Source of the DNA: Straminergon stramineum
Taxonomy: Eukaryota > Streptophyta > Bryopsida > Hypnales > Calliergonaceae
Length of the DNA stretch: 64,000 nt
Direction of reading: 5' to 3'
Assembly: GCA_963920665.1 (NCBI GenBank)
Contig: OY987268.1
Span: 6,450,501-6,514,500, forward strand
In this document: positions 1 to 12,045 of the stretch, one piece after another
Layout of the letters: the number at the start of each line of letters is the position of its first letter
Numbering within the stretch: the stretch's first letter is position 1
The notes under the pieces: generated by a model
What the model was told of the DNA's origin: nothing
The model's database searches: none
What the model saw: only the letters and a program-made list of their open reading frames with translations
Position numbers and translations under genes: made by a program

Positions 1-215
1 GAGTTACAATTGCTCTCATACTATAAGTATCATATTCTTCAAAAATTGCCATAACTAATTGAGAAATTAGATTCTCCCAACATTTTTTGGACATGTTGAA
101 GTATAAATGCCACATTTAACTACTTCTGGACTTTTGAAAGTCCAAAGTTGATAATGGTCATTCGAAGAGAAAAAAATGTTCATGAGAGGATAATCCAAAA
201 CATCGGGAGATCTAG

Positions 216-608
216 GGGAGGCAACCTATTTCTGACCACTTAAGCAAATACATATATTTGCAAGGGAGTTTTTAACAATGGAAGATTTTAGTATGTGAAA
301 AATAGAGTTCATCAAATTTCCATAATTTTCAGATTTTCATTTCTCAAAACAAAATTACTATGAATTTTTAGCTAAAGATTATGTTCCACCCTATATTGGT
401 CTTACATACCTTCCTATTTCTGACCAAGGGATGGTTGGAAAATCCAACAAGGGTTGGTTTCAATAATGAGAGTGTTGTAGCCAATCATAATGCACCACAA
501 CTGCAATGAGAATTGTGCTTGCATTAATCATATTAATCACCTCCTCATTCAAATTACTACACCTTACACTACCATAATGGGGGAGTGATCAAGAATGGGT
601 TGCCTCCC
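216..608. mobile_element. MITE family K, copy 1
   Basis: The ends are inverted: GGGAGGCAACCTATTTCTGA at the left, and GGGAGGCAACCCATTCTTGA read inward from 608 on the other strand. The 393-bp length matches the 396-bp copy at 44893-45288, which lies in the opposite orientation and shares interior sequence (for example the stretch ending in AATAGGAAGGT). The flanking trinucleotides CTA and TTA would suit a PIF/Harbinger-type 3-bp duplication, but the match is imperfect, so the superfamily is a guess. Confidence 0.65.
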
Positions 609-1560
609 TTAACCCCTAAAGGACCAAACGGTGTTTTTTGGCAACATAGCGATTTTGGGCAGCTCACTACGAATGAATTTTTTTTTTTTTTCTTTGAAAT
701 TTTCACACAACATGTGCTCGAGGAGTAGCTTTAAGACCCAAAAAATTTCATAACTTTTGAATACATGGTTTAAAAGTTATTGTATGATATGTTGTTTTCA
801 TTGCTTGGCAGGCAACCCAGGCAGAAAAAAAAACTTCATAAAAAATCACTTTTTTTTAAAATGAAAATTTGAAATTTATTTTCCTGATTTATATATACAT
901 GGAAAGCTTTGAATTATTCCATTTTGATTTATGAGATGAAAGTTATGAAGAGTTTTAGGTGTGGGTAGTTTGTGGGTAGTAATGGAATCTCTACTCTAAA
1001 ATAAACTTTGAAGACCTTTGTTTAACTCAATTTTTAATATTTTTGGAAAAAAATAAAAATTTGAGGTGTAGATTGTTTATTACAACAATTTAACCATTGG
1101 GATTGGTATTTTTCAATTCCATAAATAAATGACTAACAATTTAGTATTTTGAATCATTCTCTACTTCTTTCAACTTACTATTTTTTTCCTATATGTTGTA
1201 CAATTCCAAATGATCTAAAATTTTTCAAGCATGTAGCCAACATGACTTGGAGAATGAATCCAAAGAGTTACAACCATTTTGGACATTTTTTCATAATGAT
1301 CTAACCTTGTGAAGTGCAGCTGCCCGGATTTTTGCAAAGCCAAAAATGGCTTTTTGTCACTTCAAATGCTAATATCTTGCAATCCAAATGGTGGAAATTT
1401 CTGACATTTTTTCCGCATCTTTCCAAACCAGTTTATTACAAGATCCTATGGTTACATTTGTCCAAAAATGTATTTTTTTCTAAAATTTGGTACTTGTATT
1501 AGAGATGACAGTTTGGGAGCGTTTTTGGTGAAAACATAGTCAAATACCTTTAGGGGTTAA
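609..1560 (+). mobile_element. TTAA-flanked element, family A, copy 1
   Basis: The left end is TTAACCCCTAAAGGACCAAA and the right end, reverse-complemented, is TTAACCCCTAAAGGTATTTG, giving a 14-bp perfect inverted repeat. TTAA lies at both outer edges and no longer flanking duplication is present. The 952-bp interior is AT-rich and has no convincing coding region. Related copies are at 2024-2830, 9252-10182, 31445-32749 and 43889-44815. It inserted directly at the right edge of K1, inside J1. Confidence 0.8.
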
Positions 1561-2023
1561 GTATGTAAAACATCAAGAGACCCATACAAGCATTATGGGA
1601 TCCAATGATTTTATTATTTGGAGATCTCCAGATGTTTAGTCTAGAATTCCTTGAAGAGTCCATAAGCAGTTAAATGTGGCATATAAATAACAAACTTGCA
1701 TAATTTAGATTTTCAAAAACTTAAAATAATTCTAATATTTTATAATTTAATCAAATTTATTATTGAATTTCTTTTAATACAAGTAAATTTTTTTCAAGAT
1801 TTTTCATAATTGGAATAAAAATCGTATTTAAAATTTTTTGGTAAGAATTTTACAAATTCAAAAATTTTAATTGAGTGAGATATTTTGGACTAAAATATAA
1901 CTCCAAATTATATGTTTCTTATAATTTACTTCAATAATCTCCAAAATATAAGAAATGAATAATAAATAAAAAATTTATATGCTTTTCAAATTTTCCACAA
2001 TTTTTTGGAGATTTTTGGATAGA

Positions 2024-2830
2024 AGTCCTTTTGGGGCCCTGAGGAAAAATAGCTAGTTGCACTTCACAAGGTTATATTAGTAAGAAAAAATTGTCCAAAA
2101 TGATGGTGCTTCATTGGATTCATTCTTCAAGGCAAGTTGGCTACATGCTTAGAAAAAATGTCCAAAATGGTGGTGCTTCTTTGGATTCATTTTTCAATGC
2201 AAGTTGGCTACATGCTTGAAAAAATTCAGATTATTTGGAATTGTACAACAAATAGGAAAAAAATAGTAAGTAGAAAGAAGTAGAGAATGATTCAAAATAC
2301 TAAATTGTTCAGAATTTAGTTATGGAAATGAAAAATGTGAGTCCCAATGATGTTAAATTTTTTAATAAACAATCTACATCATATGATTTTATTTTTTTCA
2401 GAAAATATTGAAAATTGAGTTAAATAAAAGACTTCAAAGTTTATTTTAGAGTTAAAAATTCATAACTACTCGCAAACTAAAACTCCTCATAACTTACATT
2501 TCATTAATCAAAATAGAATGGTTAAAGCTTTCAACATATACATAAATGTAGAAAACCAATTTCAAGTTTTTATTTCTTAAAAAAGTGATTTTTCCAGAAA
2601 TATTTTTATGCTACTTATAATACCCATTGAGCAAAGAAAAATAAATGTCATACAATAACTTTTGAACCATGTAGTCAAAAGTTATGAAAATTGTTAGGCC
2701 TCAAGGGAGTGAAGACTACTCCTGGATTACATGTTGAGTGAAAATTTCAAAGAATTTTTTGTTTGTTTGTGGTGAGTTGCCCAAAATTGCTATGTTACCT
2801 AAAAACACGGTTTAGTGCTTTAGGGGTTAA
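2024..2830 (-). mobile_element. TTAA-flanked element, family A, copy 2 (truncated)
   Basis: The terminus ending at 2830, reverse-complemented, reads TTAACCCCTAAAGCACTAAA and continues with high similarity to the left end of A1. Homology to A1 in inverted orientation runs back to about 2024, then stops short of the expected second terminus, so the copy is truncated. It contains a direct duplication of 67-bp period at about 2092-2225. Confidence 0.7.
2092..2225. repeat. 67-bp direct duplication inside A2
   Basis: TGTCCAAAATG followed by about 55 matching bases occurs at 2092 and again at 2159. The other family A copies have this segment once. Confidence 0.8.
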
Positions 2831-3210
2831 GTTGCATGTTTGTGACCATTAGGAAACACTAAGATATACAACATGGTTCCAACATAGGGCCCCATTTATG
2901 TAAGATAGGGTGCCCTATTTTCATGAATGAGGGGAATATGATATCAACCAAATCCTTCATTATTGAGTGACAAATAACTCATTGACACCTACTGAAGTTG
3001 TAAGACCAATTTTTCATTTTGCGCTTCTCAAAAATAGGTTCGCCTAGTCATTGAGAACAAGTTGAATTGTATTCTACACTTCCTCAATTTCTACTAGTTT
3101 TAAACTAGATGAAAAATTAACACGAAATAGTGCAATCTTTATTATTTCTATTCCCTAATCCGGGGAAATTATCCGCCCATGATTATTCAATCCAACATAT
3201 GCTAAAACTC

Positions 3211-3873
3211 TTAACCCCCAAATGCCCAAGGCACCAAATTTTGGTGTAGTCAATACTTTGGATTTAAATAAAACCTAACCAAGTTACTATTTTTAGCAAT
3301 TTATATATTTTTTAAATGATTTTTGTATTCTGACTAGTTTTAGCATCAAAAAACCGATTATGAATATGAATAATTATGATTTTTCTATTCAAGATTTTGT
3401 GCTAGGGTGTCCATTGCAAATCTTGATTTTCTAGTATTGAAGGCTCTTGAAAATGAGCCTCAAATACACTATATCTTAAAGAAAAAATCAGGGAAAAAAT
3501 CACATTAGAAACTCATATTAAATAACCATAGAGTAAATTTTGAAAAGCCGTAAATTGATTGGGATTATGCATGTTAATATGCCCCTTAACCTCATATTTT
3601 TTCGGTGACCATTTTTTTGGGATTGACATGTGAAAAGAGAATTGAAAGACTTCACATTACTTTTATAGTTTTAATACCCTCATGATTGAACATTATAATC
3701 TTTCAATCTATAAGTGATATTATTGTGTTTTCTTTTTCCTTGTCATCTTTAGCATGTCTAGTTTGAATGGTTACAATTTAAAAAATTGATAAAACTTATC
3801 AAAATGTTCGCTTTTGTTCAATTTAGAGCAAATTCCAAGAAGCTCAAAAAAGGTCTTGGACCTTAGGGGTTAA
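3211..3873. mobile_element. TTAA-flanked element, family F, copy 1
   Basis: The left end is TTAACCCCCAAATGCCCAAG and the right end, reverse-complemented, is TTAACCCCTAAGGTCCAAGA, with TTAA at both edges (663 bp). The interior matches 35575-36216 along its length. No coding potential is seen. Confidence 0.8.
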
Positions 3874-4146
3874 CATTGTCAAAAACAGGTGGTATACCTT
3901 ACCCTAAATGCTTGTGTCTCTCAATAATAGAAGTGCAAGTTCCTGCCACAAACATTCGACATTCGGTGTTTGTAGGGTGAATGCTGATTCACTTTGCTTG
4001 AGAATGCAGAGATCCCAAAGATTCTGATCAACTTAAACTGGTCTTACAGATTCAACAAATTCCGACCATATTACTTTTTTAAGTTTTCATAATTGTTGTT
4101 TGCAATGCCAAGTGGGAATGCCAAGTAGAAAATGAACTCTTATCTC

Positions 4147-4357
4147 TTAAAGGAGGGATTGGTGACCGTGGAAATCATCCCTTTTGAAACCGTCTGATGT
4201 CATCTACTTTAAAAAAACAAAAAACTTCATTAGAGGTTAAACTACCGTGCTAGATCTCTCCTTTTTGCACAAAATTTCAAGGATGAACAATTGCACTTCT
4301 GTTCTACAAAGGAAGATTCTTTGACAAAAAATGTCCTCGACGTTGTTTAAGGGTTAA
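4147..4357. mobile_element. TTAA-flanked MITE, family B, copy 1
   Basis: A 211-bp element running from TTAAAGGAGGGATTGGTGAC to GTTGTTTAAGGGTTAA. Two homologous copies, 32951-33180 and 45532-45761, carry better preserved TTAACCCYTNAACG-type ends. All three share the interior GTGACCRTGGAAATCA and the segment near GACGTT. It is non-coding. Confidence 0.7.
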
Positions 4358-4629
4358 GTGGTGGAACAAAGAGATATTAACTTATTTAAGAGTTCATATT
4401 CCACACCCTCATTTTGTATTCACATAAACTTTTTACAAATAAATAAAAATTTTGCTTGAAAAATACCAATATATAGATCTAACAAATACATCAATTGTGA
4501 CCAAACCACAAATTGTAATTAATTTTGGAAAAGACACAAAGGCCAAAGAGTGAGCATTGAATGAGTTTCAAGATTATTCTTAAAATGAAGAATGGACTTG
4601 CTAGTACAAAAAATCTCATCCATTCAAGG

Positions 4630-5594
4630 TTAACCCTTAAAAGTCCAAGGCCTTTAGAGGTCTAAAAACATCATTGCTTTTGAAGTGTTGTAGATCTACA
4701 TGCTACTAAGGTATAGAAATCTCAACCATACAATCTTGTAGTGTACATGTTGTCGATGATGTGACTCAAATTTGGAGTCATATTGCCTCATAGATTGCAA
4801 GATTATATATAATACTTTAGTGTTGAAAAGGATGCTAAAATTTTCCTAGCAATACATTTTGAGGTAAAATTCAATTTCTAAGCCTACTCAAATAAAAAAA
4901 CTTTAAACTATAAGTGATTCAAAACCAACATTCAAACACATTGGTGAAAAAAAATATCATTCAATTGACTCATTGTGTCTACAAAATGGCTTCAAAATGT
5001 CAAAAAATAGCAAGAAAAGTTGAAAAAAACACAAGTAAGGCCAAACCTCCTCCTAAAATGCTTCTTAGTCATTCATAACTTAATGGATTGATATGAAATT
5101 TTAGCCATACAAACTAGACTAGTATGCACAACTTCTCCAAAAACTTTAATGGAAATGGACATTGTATGAAGAAGAAACAAGCCACTGGGATCCACTATAA
5201 TCCAAGAATGTCATGATTTTAAATTTTGAATTGTTCTCAAACATTCAAAACATTTTAAATTGACATGAATTTTTTTCACAATAACTAGTCTTCAAGAGGA
5301 ATGTAACCCAAATCTTTTTTTTATTGAAAACAAACATGGAATAAAGGAAATACAAGCCTCAAAGTCACAACCATCAAATGCAGTTTGGTGAACTTAAATT
5401 AAACCTATGCTCAATTGATCTCCAAAAAATCAGTTTATCTTTAATTCATCTGAAAATTTTACCATAAACACTAGAAGAGAGCTGAAGTTTCTCAATAAAT
5501 TTTATTGATTTTGGATATCACATGCAAAAGTTATAGCACTTTGAATTGGACATGAAACTATGTGAGGGCACTGTTGGTCCTCTGGAGCAGTTAA
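4630..5594. mobile_element. TTAA-flanked element, family C, copy 1
   Basis: The left end is TTAACCCTTAAAAGTCCAAG; the right end at 5591-5594 is TTAA preceded by GGTCCTCTGGAGCAG. The 965-bp element is AT-rich and non-coding. The second copy (24731-28664) matches it on both sides of a 2.9-kb insertion, which confirms the boundaries. The right terminus is decayed compared with the left. Confidence 0.7.
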
Positions 5595-6688
5595 GTTGAA
5601 AGGATAAATTAGAGCTATCTCCGAGATACTGTCAAACATGATCAAGTTATAAATCAATACATACATTCCTCAATTCTCCATCCAACAGTTGCTTATTTGC
5701 CTCAACAACTCTCTACGGTTTACGTAGATAGTACTAACTACAAAGAAACAACATTTTACTACAAAAAAATCTACAGGTGTGAAAAATTATTTTGTGTAAG
5801 ACTTGTAATTTGAAGAGTTTGGTAACTCAATGTCCTTATGCACCAAAAATTAAAACTTACAGTAGTTACAACTTTTGCATTAGCATAGATGTCGTAGATA
5901 TTCAAACGCTCATCACCGCCCTGCTGTTGCATCATACAATAAAACCCCAGCTCAAGTTGCTACAATTCTATTACCAATCAATTGAAGCGCATACGACTGC
6001 ATAGCAGAACAGGCCACACACAAATATTCAACCGTCGAAAATATGTGAAAATTGGTATAAGATCACTGTTTCCAATCTTTCTGATTAGTTTTTCTGTACA
6101 TCTCAAACAATTGCCTGATACAAATTGCACTAGATATACAAGTGCGAAATTCTGCACTTCACCACAACTCCTTCTAAGTTTAGGGTTCAGTACACACCGA
6201 TTTGTTGACCTGAGAGTAAATACCCACAGACGTCCAAATTCATAATCCTCTTCATTCCATATCAACTCTTCCAAAGTTAATCTGTTGCAATCAAAGTTTC
6301 ATATTCGTTGGAGCACAGAGGATATGTCCAATAACGAACTCAAGCCTATCAGCTGTCGACCGTTTATCTAAAAATATATATAACTGTCCTGTTACTTGGG
6401 AAATACGAAATTATGTGGAAGATGATATTATTTTCACTCTTCCCAGCACTTCTGATTCCTCAGACAATTACTTGAATTAACTTGCAAGTGCAAGACTCTA
6501 CCCACCAGCTGCTAACCAAATTACCAAATTAAAACCTCTAACTATTTCTACAAAGAACATACTTCCACCTCTCCAGAGATGTCAAGCAATGTTAAGCATA
6601 TTAGACAATGCCACGAAGAACCGGATCCGAAATCCCGGGTCTTCATACCTCCTGCAATAGCAAACCTTAACACAGAGTTTGCATTGAT
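5595..6688. other. No recognised gene; possible 3' flank of the next locus
   Basis: Moderately AT-rich sequence. Overlapping open frames of 60-98 codons occur on both strands, but none resembles a known protein and they conflict with one another. Part may be 3' untranslated sequence of the minus-strand gene that ends at 6689. Confidence 0.4.
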
Positions 6689-7051
6689 CTACAAAACGAT
6701 GCAGCAACAACACACTGCCAAAGTGCCCAAAAGCGCATTACGCAGCCGATGGTTCTTCTTCCTCACGATGGGCTGCCCGTCGGGTCCATAGCTCATAGGC
6801 GTCGGCTGGACATAAGCACCACCGTTACCGCCATAGCCGGACTTCACACCATAGCCAGACTTCACGTTGCTCCCATCGTACTCATTTCCATAGCCACTCT
6901 TCTGATGATATCCACTTCCGACGCCGTTACTCGCAGGATAATTCGCTGTACCACTAGTTCCACTCACTTTCTGGCTTGCAGGATAATTCGCCGTTCCTCC
7001 AGCTCCCACGGGCACGTTCGTGTACGCCGCTGTTCCGCGATCGCCCTGCAT
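6689..7051 (-). CDS. Gly/Tyr-rich small protein with C-terminal Cys run
   Basis: This 120-codon frame starts at the ATG at 7051 (MQGDRGTAAYTNVPVGAGG) and ends at TAG 6689-6691. The N-terminal two-thirds is low-complexity and rich in Gly, Tyr, Ser and Asn, with repeated TANYPAS (twice) and KSGYG units (three times). It is followed by a YGPDGQPIV segment, a basic patch (RKKNHRLRN) and a hydrophobic tail ALLGTLAVCCCCIVL. Polar Gly/Tyr repeats followed by a Cys-rich hydrophobic tail recall the plant cysteine-rich transmembrane (CYSTM) type of tail-anchored stress proteins. That is analogy only, because the tail lacks the usual residues after the Cys run. The region is clearly more GC-rich than its surroundings. 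An in-frame TTG upstream (7069) is not needed as the start. A candidate TATA box lies about 210 bp upstream. Confidence 0.6.
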   Translation of the reverse strand: MQGDRGTAAYTNVPVGAGGTANYPASQKVSGTSGTANYPASNGVGSGYHQKSGYGNEYDGSNVKSGYGVKSGYGGNGGAYVQPTPMSYGPDGQPIVRKKNHRLRNALLGTLAVCCCCIVL

Positions 7052-7258
7052 CTTGCAAACTTCGTACAAGCTTCAAATACTCTCCGGCAACAATCTACTC
7101 TCTGAATTGTATGAATGGGACGAATTTTGCAATTGAATATTTCGGAATGCCTTTCGCAACAATCTACTCTTGAAATTGAAAATCTTCGGGATGGGTCTTG
7201 CGATTGCTCTGTCCGGAAATCGGATCAAATGTGTGAGTTGAATGGAGGGAGTGAGGGA

Positions 7259-7265
7259 CTTATAT
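7259..7265 (-). promoter_or_regulatory. Candidate TATA box of the Gly/Tyr-rich gene
   Basis: ATATAAG on the minus strand, in a pyrimidine-rich context, about 210 bp upstream of the ATG at 7051. It would place transcription start near 7230 and give a leader of about 180 nt. There is no experimental support. Confidence 0.35.
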
Positions 7266-7639
7266 GTGAAGTGGGGCGGTGAAGGGGAGGGCCAAGTGTC
7301 GAGGGGGATATTTCGCGGTGGTAGCCAACTGCACGCGGCAGCGTGGCCGGTGGCGTGTTGATTTCCTGCCATGTGGCTGTAGAAGAGTTTCGTGGAAGTG
7401 AAAGTTCATTCACCCGCTTGGAGTTACCGTGGCGGTGGTGGGTTGCGGCGGGGACTCTTCGTGGAATTTAGGGTTCTGGAAGGAGTGGGAGGCCACTGAG
7501 TCGGTGACTAAAGTCGGTGATTAAGGTGCAAGCATCTACACTGAATAGGGGTATTAAGGACCCATACTAATTAATCGGCACTTCACACTATATAAATATC
7601 TACCTTTATTGGACATAAGGAGTTATTAAAGTGTCTAGG

Positions 7640-9251
7640 GATGTACATCATGTTTCAAACATCTATAATTTTTTCACAATCAATCCCTATAATTTTTTGG
7701 TCCCTATATACCCCTATTCAATGTAGGAGAACCACTAAGTTGGAGTTTTTGCTTATATCTTTTATTTTTGCATATTATAGACCACCATTTTATCAAATTT
7801 TTCATATAAAAAGTATAACTTTTTAATAGTCAAGCATTGGTTTGGATGAATGAGAAGTTATGTGGTCAAAGAAGCCCCTAAAATTTATTTTTTTCATTGT
7901 TCAAAATAGAGACATCAAAGTGCTTTGGGGTTGACAAAGTAAATTTGTCTGGGAACTAGTATTGTGTGTCATGAAGTTCTTGTTTATTAATCATATGGAA
8001 GAAAAATGCAACAAAGGTAGTATACAATTCAAGAACAATATTCAAATATCATATGTAAAAGTTATAAAAGACAAACTCTTGAATTGGTGAATTTTTCATA
8101 CCCTAATTCCTATATCCATTATTTAAACATTGAACAATAGGTATTTACTTATTCTTTGGAATGTTTAGTATTCACTTTTGAGAACATATTGAAAATCGGG
8201 TGATCCTACCTTTTATTGAACTTGTGTTAGAAGGATAAAAAGTTGACATACCTTATTCCGTCCCTAAGCACTTGTCATTTCAACCCCAATTATCTAGGGG
8301 CATGTATGATTTCTTATCACTTTAGGAATAATTGCCTAGCTAATTAATGGATAACAAAGCATAATTATACATTTTCAAATTCTTGGTCTAAAATAAGTAC
8401 ATAAAGTTCATTTCAACGGAAGAAGGTATGTGCCACTACTTTAATAAATACTAACCCTTGAATGCCCCAAACTCCATAATTTAGATGATGAGCAAAGTGC
8501 TTTAGAGCTAAATTTGAGGAATTTGAGGAAAATTATATTTGTTCAAAGAAACATTCAAATATGAATCTATGAGTAAAAGTATAAAACAATTCTATATACT
8601 ATAGGAGTGAAATTACTTCAATGACTCCTTCTAACATATTCATTTTGCAATTGAAAATTATGAATTATTTATAAGATCATCACTAATACTATATTTAATA
8701 CCAAGAAGGAATATACCTTCAAAGTGCCCAAATGGTAAAAAGAGGGCTATTAATTTGAGCAAGATTCAAGTGCGATAAGAATAACATTAATTGTCAAATG
8801 CATTAAATATACATAGTATGTCACAATCTCAATTATCATGTTTTCATCCAAACATTTCCATCTTTACAAATTTCCATCTTGATTTTGGAAGTACTATTGA
8901 TTTTAGAATTCAACATGCCATTCCAACAAAATAATTAGTTTTTTAACAAAATAGAGTCTTGTTGTAAATATTGTTGTGGTTGTACTATTAATGTACTTAT
9001 GTGCTCACAATCAACATCACCCAAAATATTGACACCTACATTTGGACCCAAAAAGATCACATTAAAAAGAATGTATACAATTAAAACATGAGAGTCTATG
9101 AGAGCTTAGTGTTGATTTTTAGTACACCTAGAGAAAGGCAAATATTTCAAAAATTCATAACTTATCCATATGGTGTCCAAATAGTTCTTACTAAAGTATG
9201 TTAAAATTCTCTTCCAATTACCTATACAATCTAATAAAAACAAATTTGTTT
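7640..9251. other. AT-rich intergenic DNA; one orphan TTAA-type end
   Basis: No coding region is recognised. At 8451 the sequence CTAACCCTTGAATGCCCCAA resembles the left end of the TTAA elements, but no matching right end was found, so it is probably a decayed remnant. Confidence 0.4.
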
Positions 9252-10182
9252 TTAACCCCTAAAAGACCAACATGTGTTTTTTGGCAACATAGAAAATTTT
9301 AAACAAGTATGTGTGAGTGAAGATTTGCATATTTTAGGCTAAAATTTTGATAGAAGGTGGGGATGAGGAATATCTGCCATATGCACAAAATTTTATGACA
9401 TTTGGAAATATGAGTCAAAAGTTATGGCCTATTATGTTACTTTTTTTTGTAAATGGATAGTCCGGGTAGATAAAAACACCTTTTTTAAATACAAAAATTT
9501 GAAATTATTTTTCTAGAATCATATATGCGTGGAAAGCTTTTAATCATTCTATTTTGATCAATGAGTCAAAAGTTACATGGGAGTTTTAATTTGCGGGTAG
9601 TTATGGATTCTCTACTCTAAAATAAACTTTAAAGTTCTTTATCTTACTCAATTTTCAATATTTTTTGAAATAAATAAAATCATATGAGGTAGATTGTTTA
9701 TTGAAACATTAACACCATTGGGATTGACATTTTTCTTTTCCATAACTAAATTCTTAACAATTTCGTATTTTGAATAATTCTCTACTTCCTTCTACTTACT
9801 ATTTTTTTTCCTATATGTTGTACAATTCCAAATGATTTGAAAATTTTCAAGCACATAGCTAACTTGCCTTGAAGAAAGAATCAAAAAATGGATCACCATT
9901 TTGGACATTTTTTCATACAAATGTGTTCTTGTGAAGTGCAGTTGCTTGATTTTTTGTAGAGCCCCCCAAAAGGGTTTTTGTCACTTCAAATGCTAATATC
10001 TTGCAATTTACATAGTGAAAATTTCCGAATTTTTTTCTACATCTTCTCAAACCAATGTACAACTAGACACTACGGTTACATATGTCCCAATTTTTTTTTC
10101 TCTAAAATTTGGTGCTTGTCATAGAAATGGCAGTTTTGGAGCATTTTTGGTGAAAACTTAGTCACAGTTCTTTAAGGGTTAC
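9252..10182 (+). mobile_element. TTAA-flanked element, family A, copy 3
   Basis: The left end is TTAACCCCTAAAAGACCAAC. The right end is TTCTTTAAGGGTTAC, where the outer TTAA has become TTAC. At 931 bp it is in the same orientation as A1 and similar over its full length (GTGTTTTTTGGCAACATAG near the left, CACTTCAAATGCTAATATCT near the right). Confidence 0.8.
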
Positions 10183-11412
10183 TAATAGTCAATATGCTCC
10201 ATTGTAATTAGTGACAATAATAGGGGCGCAAACTTTAAAAAAAAAAATTGGGAACCATTTTATTGTTGTTTATGAGTGAAATTTTTAATTTTTAATTTCT
10301 GAAGATGAAATCACATATCTAATGTGTACGTCATTAAATTTTCAATTTTTTGGGTGAAAATTTCAAATTACGATGAATTTTTTAAGAAAAAGTGAAGAAA
10401 ATTCATTTTTAATACAAAACATGTCTAAAAAATCTGAAATGAGAAACTTAAGACTCTGCTATGGGCTGTTGAAACTGTGTCATTGTCATTGTAAACTAAA
10501 CCGAATGAATGCTTTGGAATGACATATTTACATTCCATAACAATGTCAAAAGTTTTCATAGTAATGTATTGATTTCTCGTTAAATCTGTGTTGCATCTGC
10601 TAAGACTATTGGAGATTGAGCAGGTTAGGCTAAGTATCTATTAATCAATCATTCATCAACAGCAATCAAACTTTGAATTTTTTTGGTATCAATCATACAG
10701 GCTCACATTGAGGCAGCGATGATGAAAGATGTTCAATAAATTCACGTTTACTCCAAGACATAGGGCTTAACTCTGCACATTACAAAAGAACACATAATTA
10801 TCAATTATCCTTGACCAAGACCCAACTGCCATAAATCTGTTATCAGCATATGCTAAGGTAGGATCGCCTTAAACTAAGCAAATTTCTTTGACAAGCATTC
10901 TTGAGGGTTGGAAAGCTCTCATTTTTTTAACACATAAAGACAATTTTGCAAAAAGTTGGGGGAAATCAAAGGACAATATTTGGTAATAATACATAGAAAG
11001 TAAACCGTGCCCTACTTTCAATGTTCACACCTTGAAGAGTGTGCAACAAGCATCTACATTTCTCTTGGTATTTCTAAGTCTCGATTATTGAACATACTAT
11101 GAATTAGGCGATCCTTCTTTCCATGGTCATGAGTTTTTCAATTGAAGATACAACTTAATCCTATCAAGATGCTCTGAAGGATGACTTTGATGTTAATTGT
11201 AGAAACAAAGAATACACTTGTTCGTCAAATAATTGGAGTATTTTGGTGATTGCCTTCATCATGGGGATCACATTCTTCCAGGGTTAACCCGTAACAAATC
11301 AAGAAGCCCCAAATTTCACCTTCTCTATTGTAATAATATATTGTAATGTAATGTACAACACACCCTTCAACCCCACCCCACCCCACTAAACCCTAAATCT
11401 TAAACCCTAACC
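10183..11412. other. P450 3' flank; no gene recognised
   Basis: AT-rich, with no convincing frame. The segment at about 11120-11295 resembles 50950-51090, so it belongs to a dispersed repeat. Telomere-like repeats occur at 11388-11416, directly at the end of the P450 reading frame. Confidence 0.4.
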
Positions 11413-11416
11413 CTAA
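11388..11416. repeat. Interstitial telomere-like repeat at the P450 stop codon
   Basis: On the plus strand AAACCCTAAA (11388-11397) and AAACCCTAACCCTAA (11402-11416) are plant-type telomere repeats (CCCTAAA) with minor variants. The P450 stop codon TAG (11413-11415 on the minus strand) lies inside the array. Confidence 0.8.
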
Positions 11417-12045
11417 CACGACACCACCCCCTCCCTCAGCTTCGCCACCAACAGCAGCTTCTCTTTCCTACACACCGTAATCCCAAACGACTCCTCCATC
11501 CCGAAGCTCTCAATCCCCTCCCCTTCCGGCAGCCCCCAGTCAAAGCTATGCAACAGATTCCCCAGCATCAACCCCACCATCGTATTCCCCAGCTGAAATC
11601 CCGGACACATCCTCCTACCCACTCCAAACGGAATGAGCTCATAATTCTCAAACCCTGACAGATGATTCACCTCAGGACGATCCAGAAACCGTTGTGGATT
11701 AAAAACATGAGGATTCTCGTAGACTTCAGGGTCCCGGTGGATGGCGCGCAAGTTGAGCAGGAGTCGGGTGCCGGAAGGGATGTGGTAGTTGTAGGCAGTG
11801 GTGGCCCGGTGAGACTCCCGGGGAGGGGCGAGAGGGGCAGGGGGGTGCAGACGGAAAGTCTCCTTGATGATGGATTGGAGGAAGGGGAGATTGGGGAGGT
11901 CGGATTCGAGGAGGAGGCGGGAGGGGCCGACGATGGTGTCGAGCTCGAGTTGGGCTTGGTGTAGTAATTTGGGTTGCAATATGAGCTCGCTCATGGCCCA
12001 TTCGACGGTCGTGGATCCCGTTTCTGTGCCTGCATTGAATAATTC
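11413..12045 (-). CDS. P450 exon 4 (catalytic C-terminal half)
   Basis: The acceptor CTGGTGCAG precedes GAATTATTCAATGC, giving ELFNAGTETGS in phase 0. An AG further upstream (after TTTGTGG) would break the phase set by exon 3, so this acceptor is preferred. The exon contains ETFR, PQRF and the haem Cys loop, and stops at TAG 11413-11415. Confidence 0.88.
   Translation of the reverse strand, partial: ELFNAGTETGSTTVEWAMSELILQPKLLHQAQLELDTIVGPSRLLLESDLPNLPFLQSIIKETFRLHPPAPLAPPRESHRATTAYNYHIPSGTRLLLNLRAIHRDPEVYENPHVFNPQRFLDRPEVNHLSGFENYELIPFGVGRRMCPGFQLGNTMVGLMLGNLLHSFDWGLPEGEGIESFGMEESFGITVCRKEKLLLVAKLREGVVSC

Larger units (their letters stand above)
108..1681. mobile_element. MITE family J, copy 1 (interrupted)
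   Basis: The terminal inverted repeats are TGCCACATTTAACTACTT at the left and the reverse complement of AGCAGTTAAATGTGGCA at the right. A perfect 6-bp direct repeat, TATAAA, flanks them at 102-107 and 1682-1687. Two other elements sit inside: K1 at 216-608 and A1 at 609-1560. Removing both leaves about 229 bp, which matches the 204-bp uninterrupted copy at 20131-20334 nearly end to end. The superfamily is not assigned. Confidence 0.75.

Noticed and set aside
609..1560. Reading the TTAACCCCTAAA ends as telomeric repeats
   Set aside because: The sequence is not tandem, always sits at element edges with TTAA outside, and is paired in inverted orientation.
609..1560. Tc1/mariner origin with TA target for the TTAA elements
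   Set aside because: All four bases TTAA are conserved at intact edges and CCCC follows directly. A TA-only duplication would not require this, although it is not formally excluded.
5978..6274. Overlapping frames of 98 and 87 codons on both strands
   Set aside because: They compete for the same DNA, resemble no family and have no splice or promoter support.
11281..11290. GGGTTAACCC as a TTAA-element terminus
   Set aside because: It is a short palindrome without the following CTAAANG signature or a partner end; the region matches another dispersed repeat instead.
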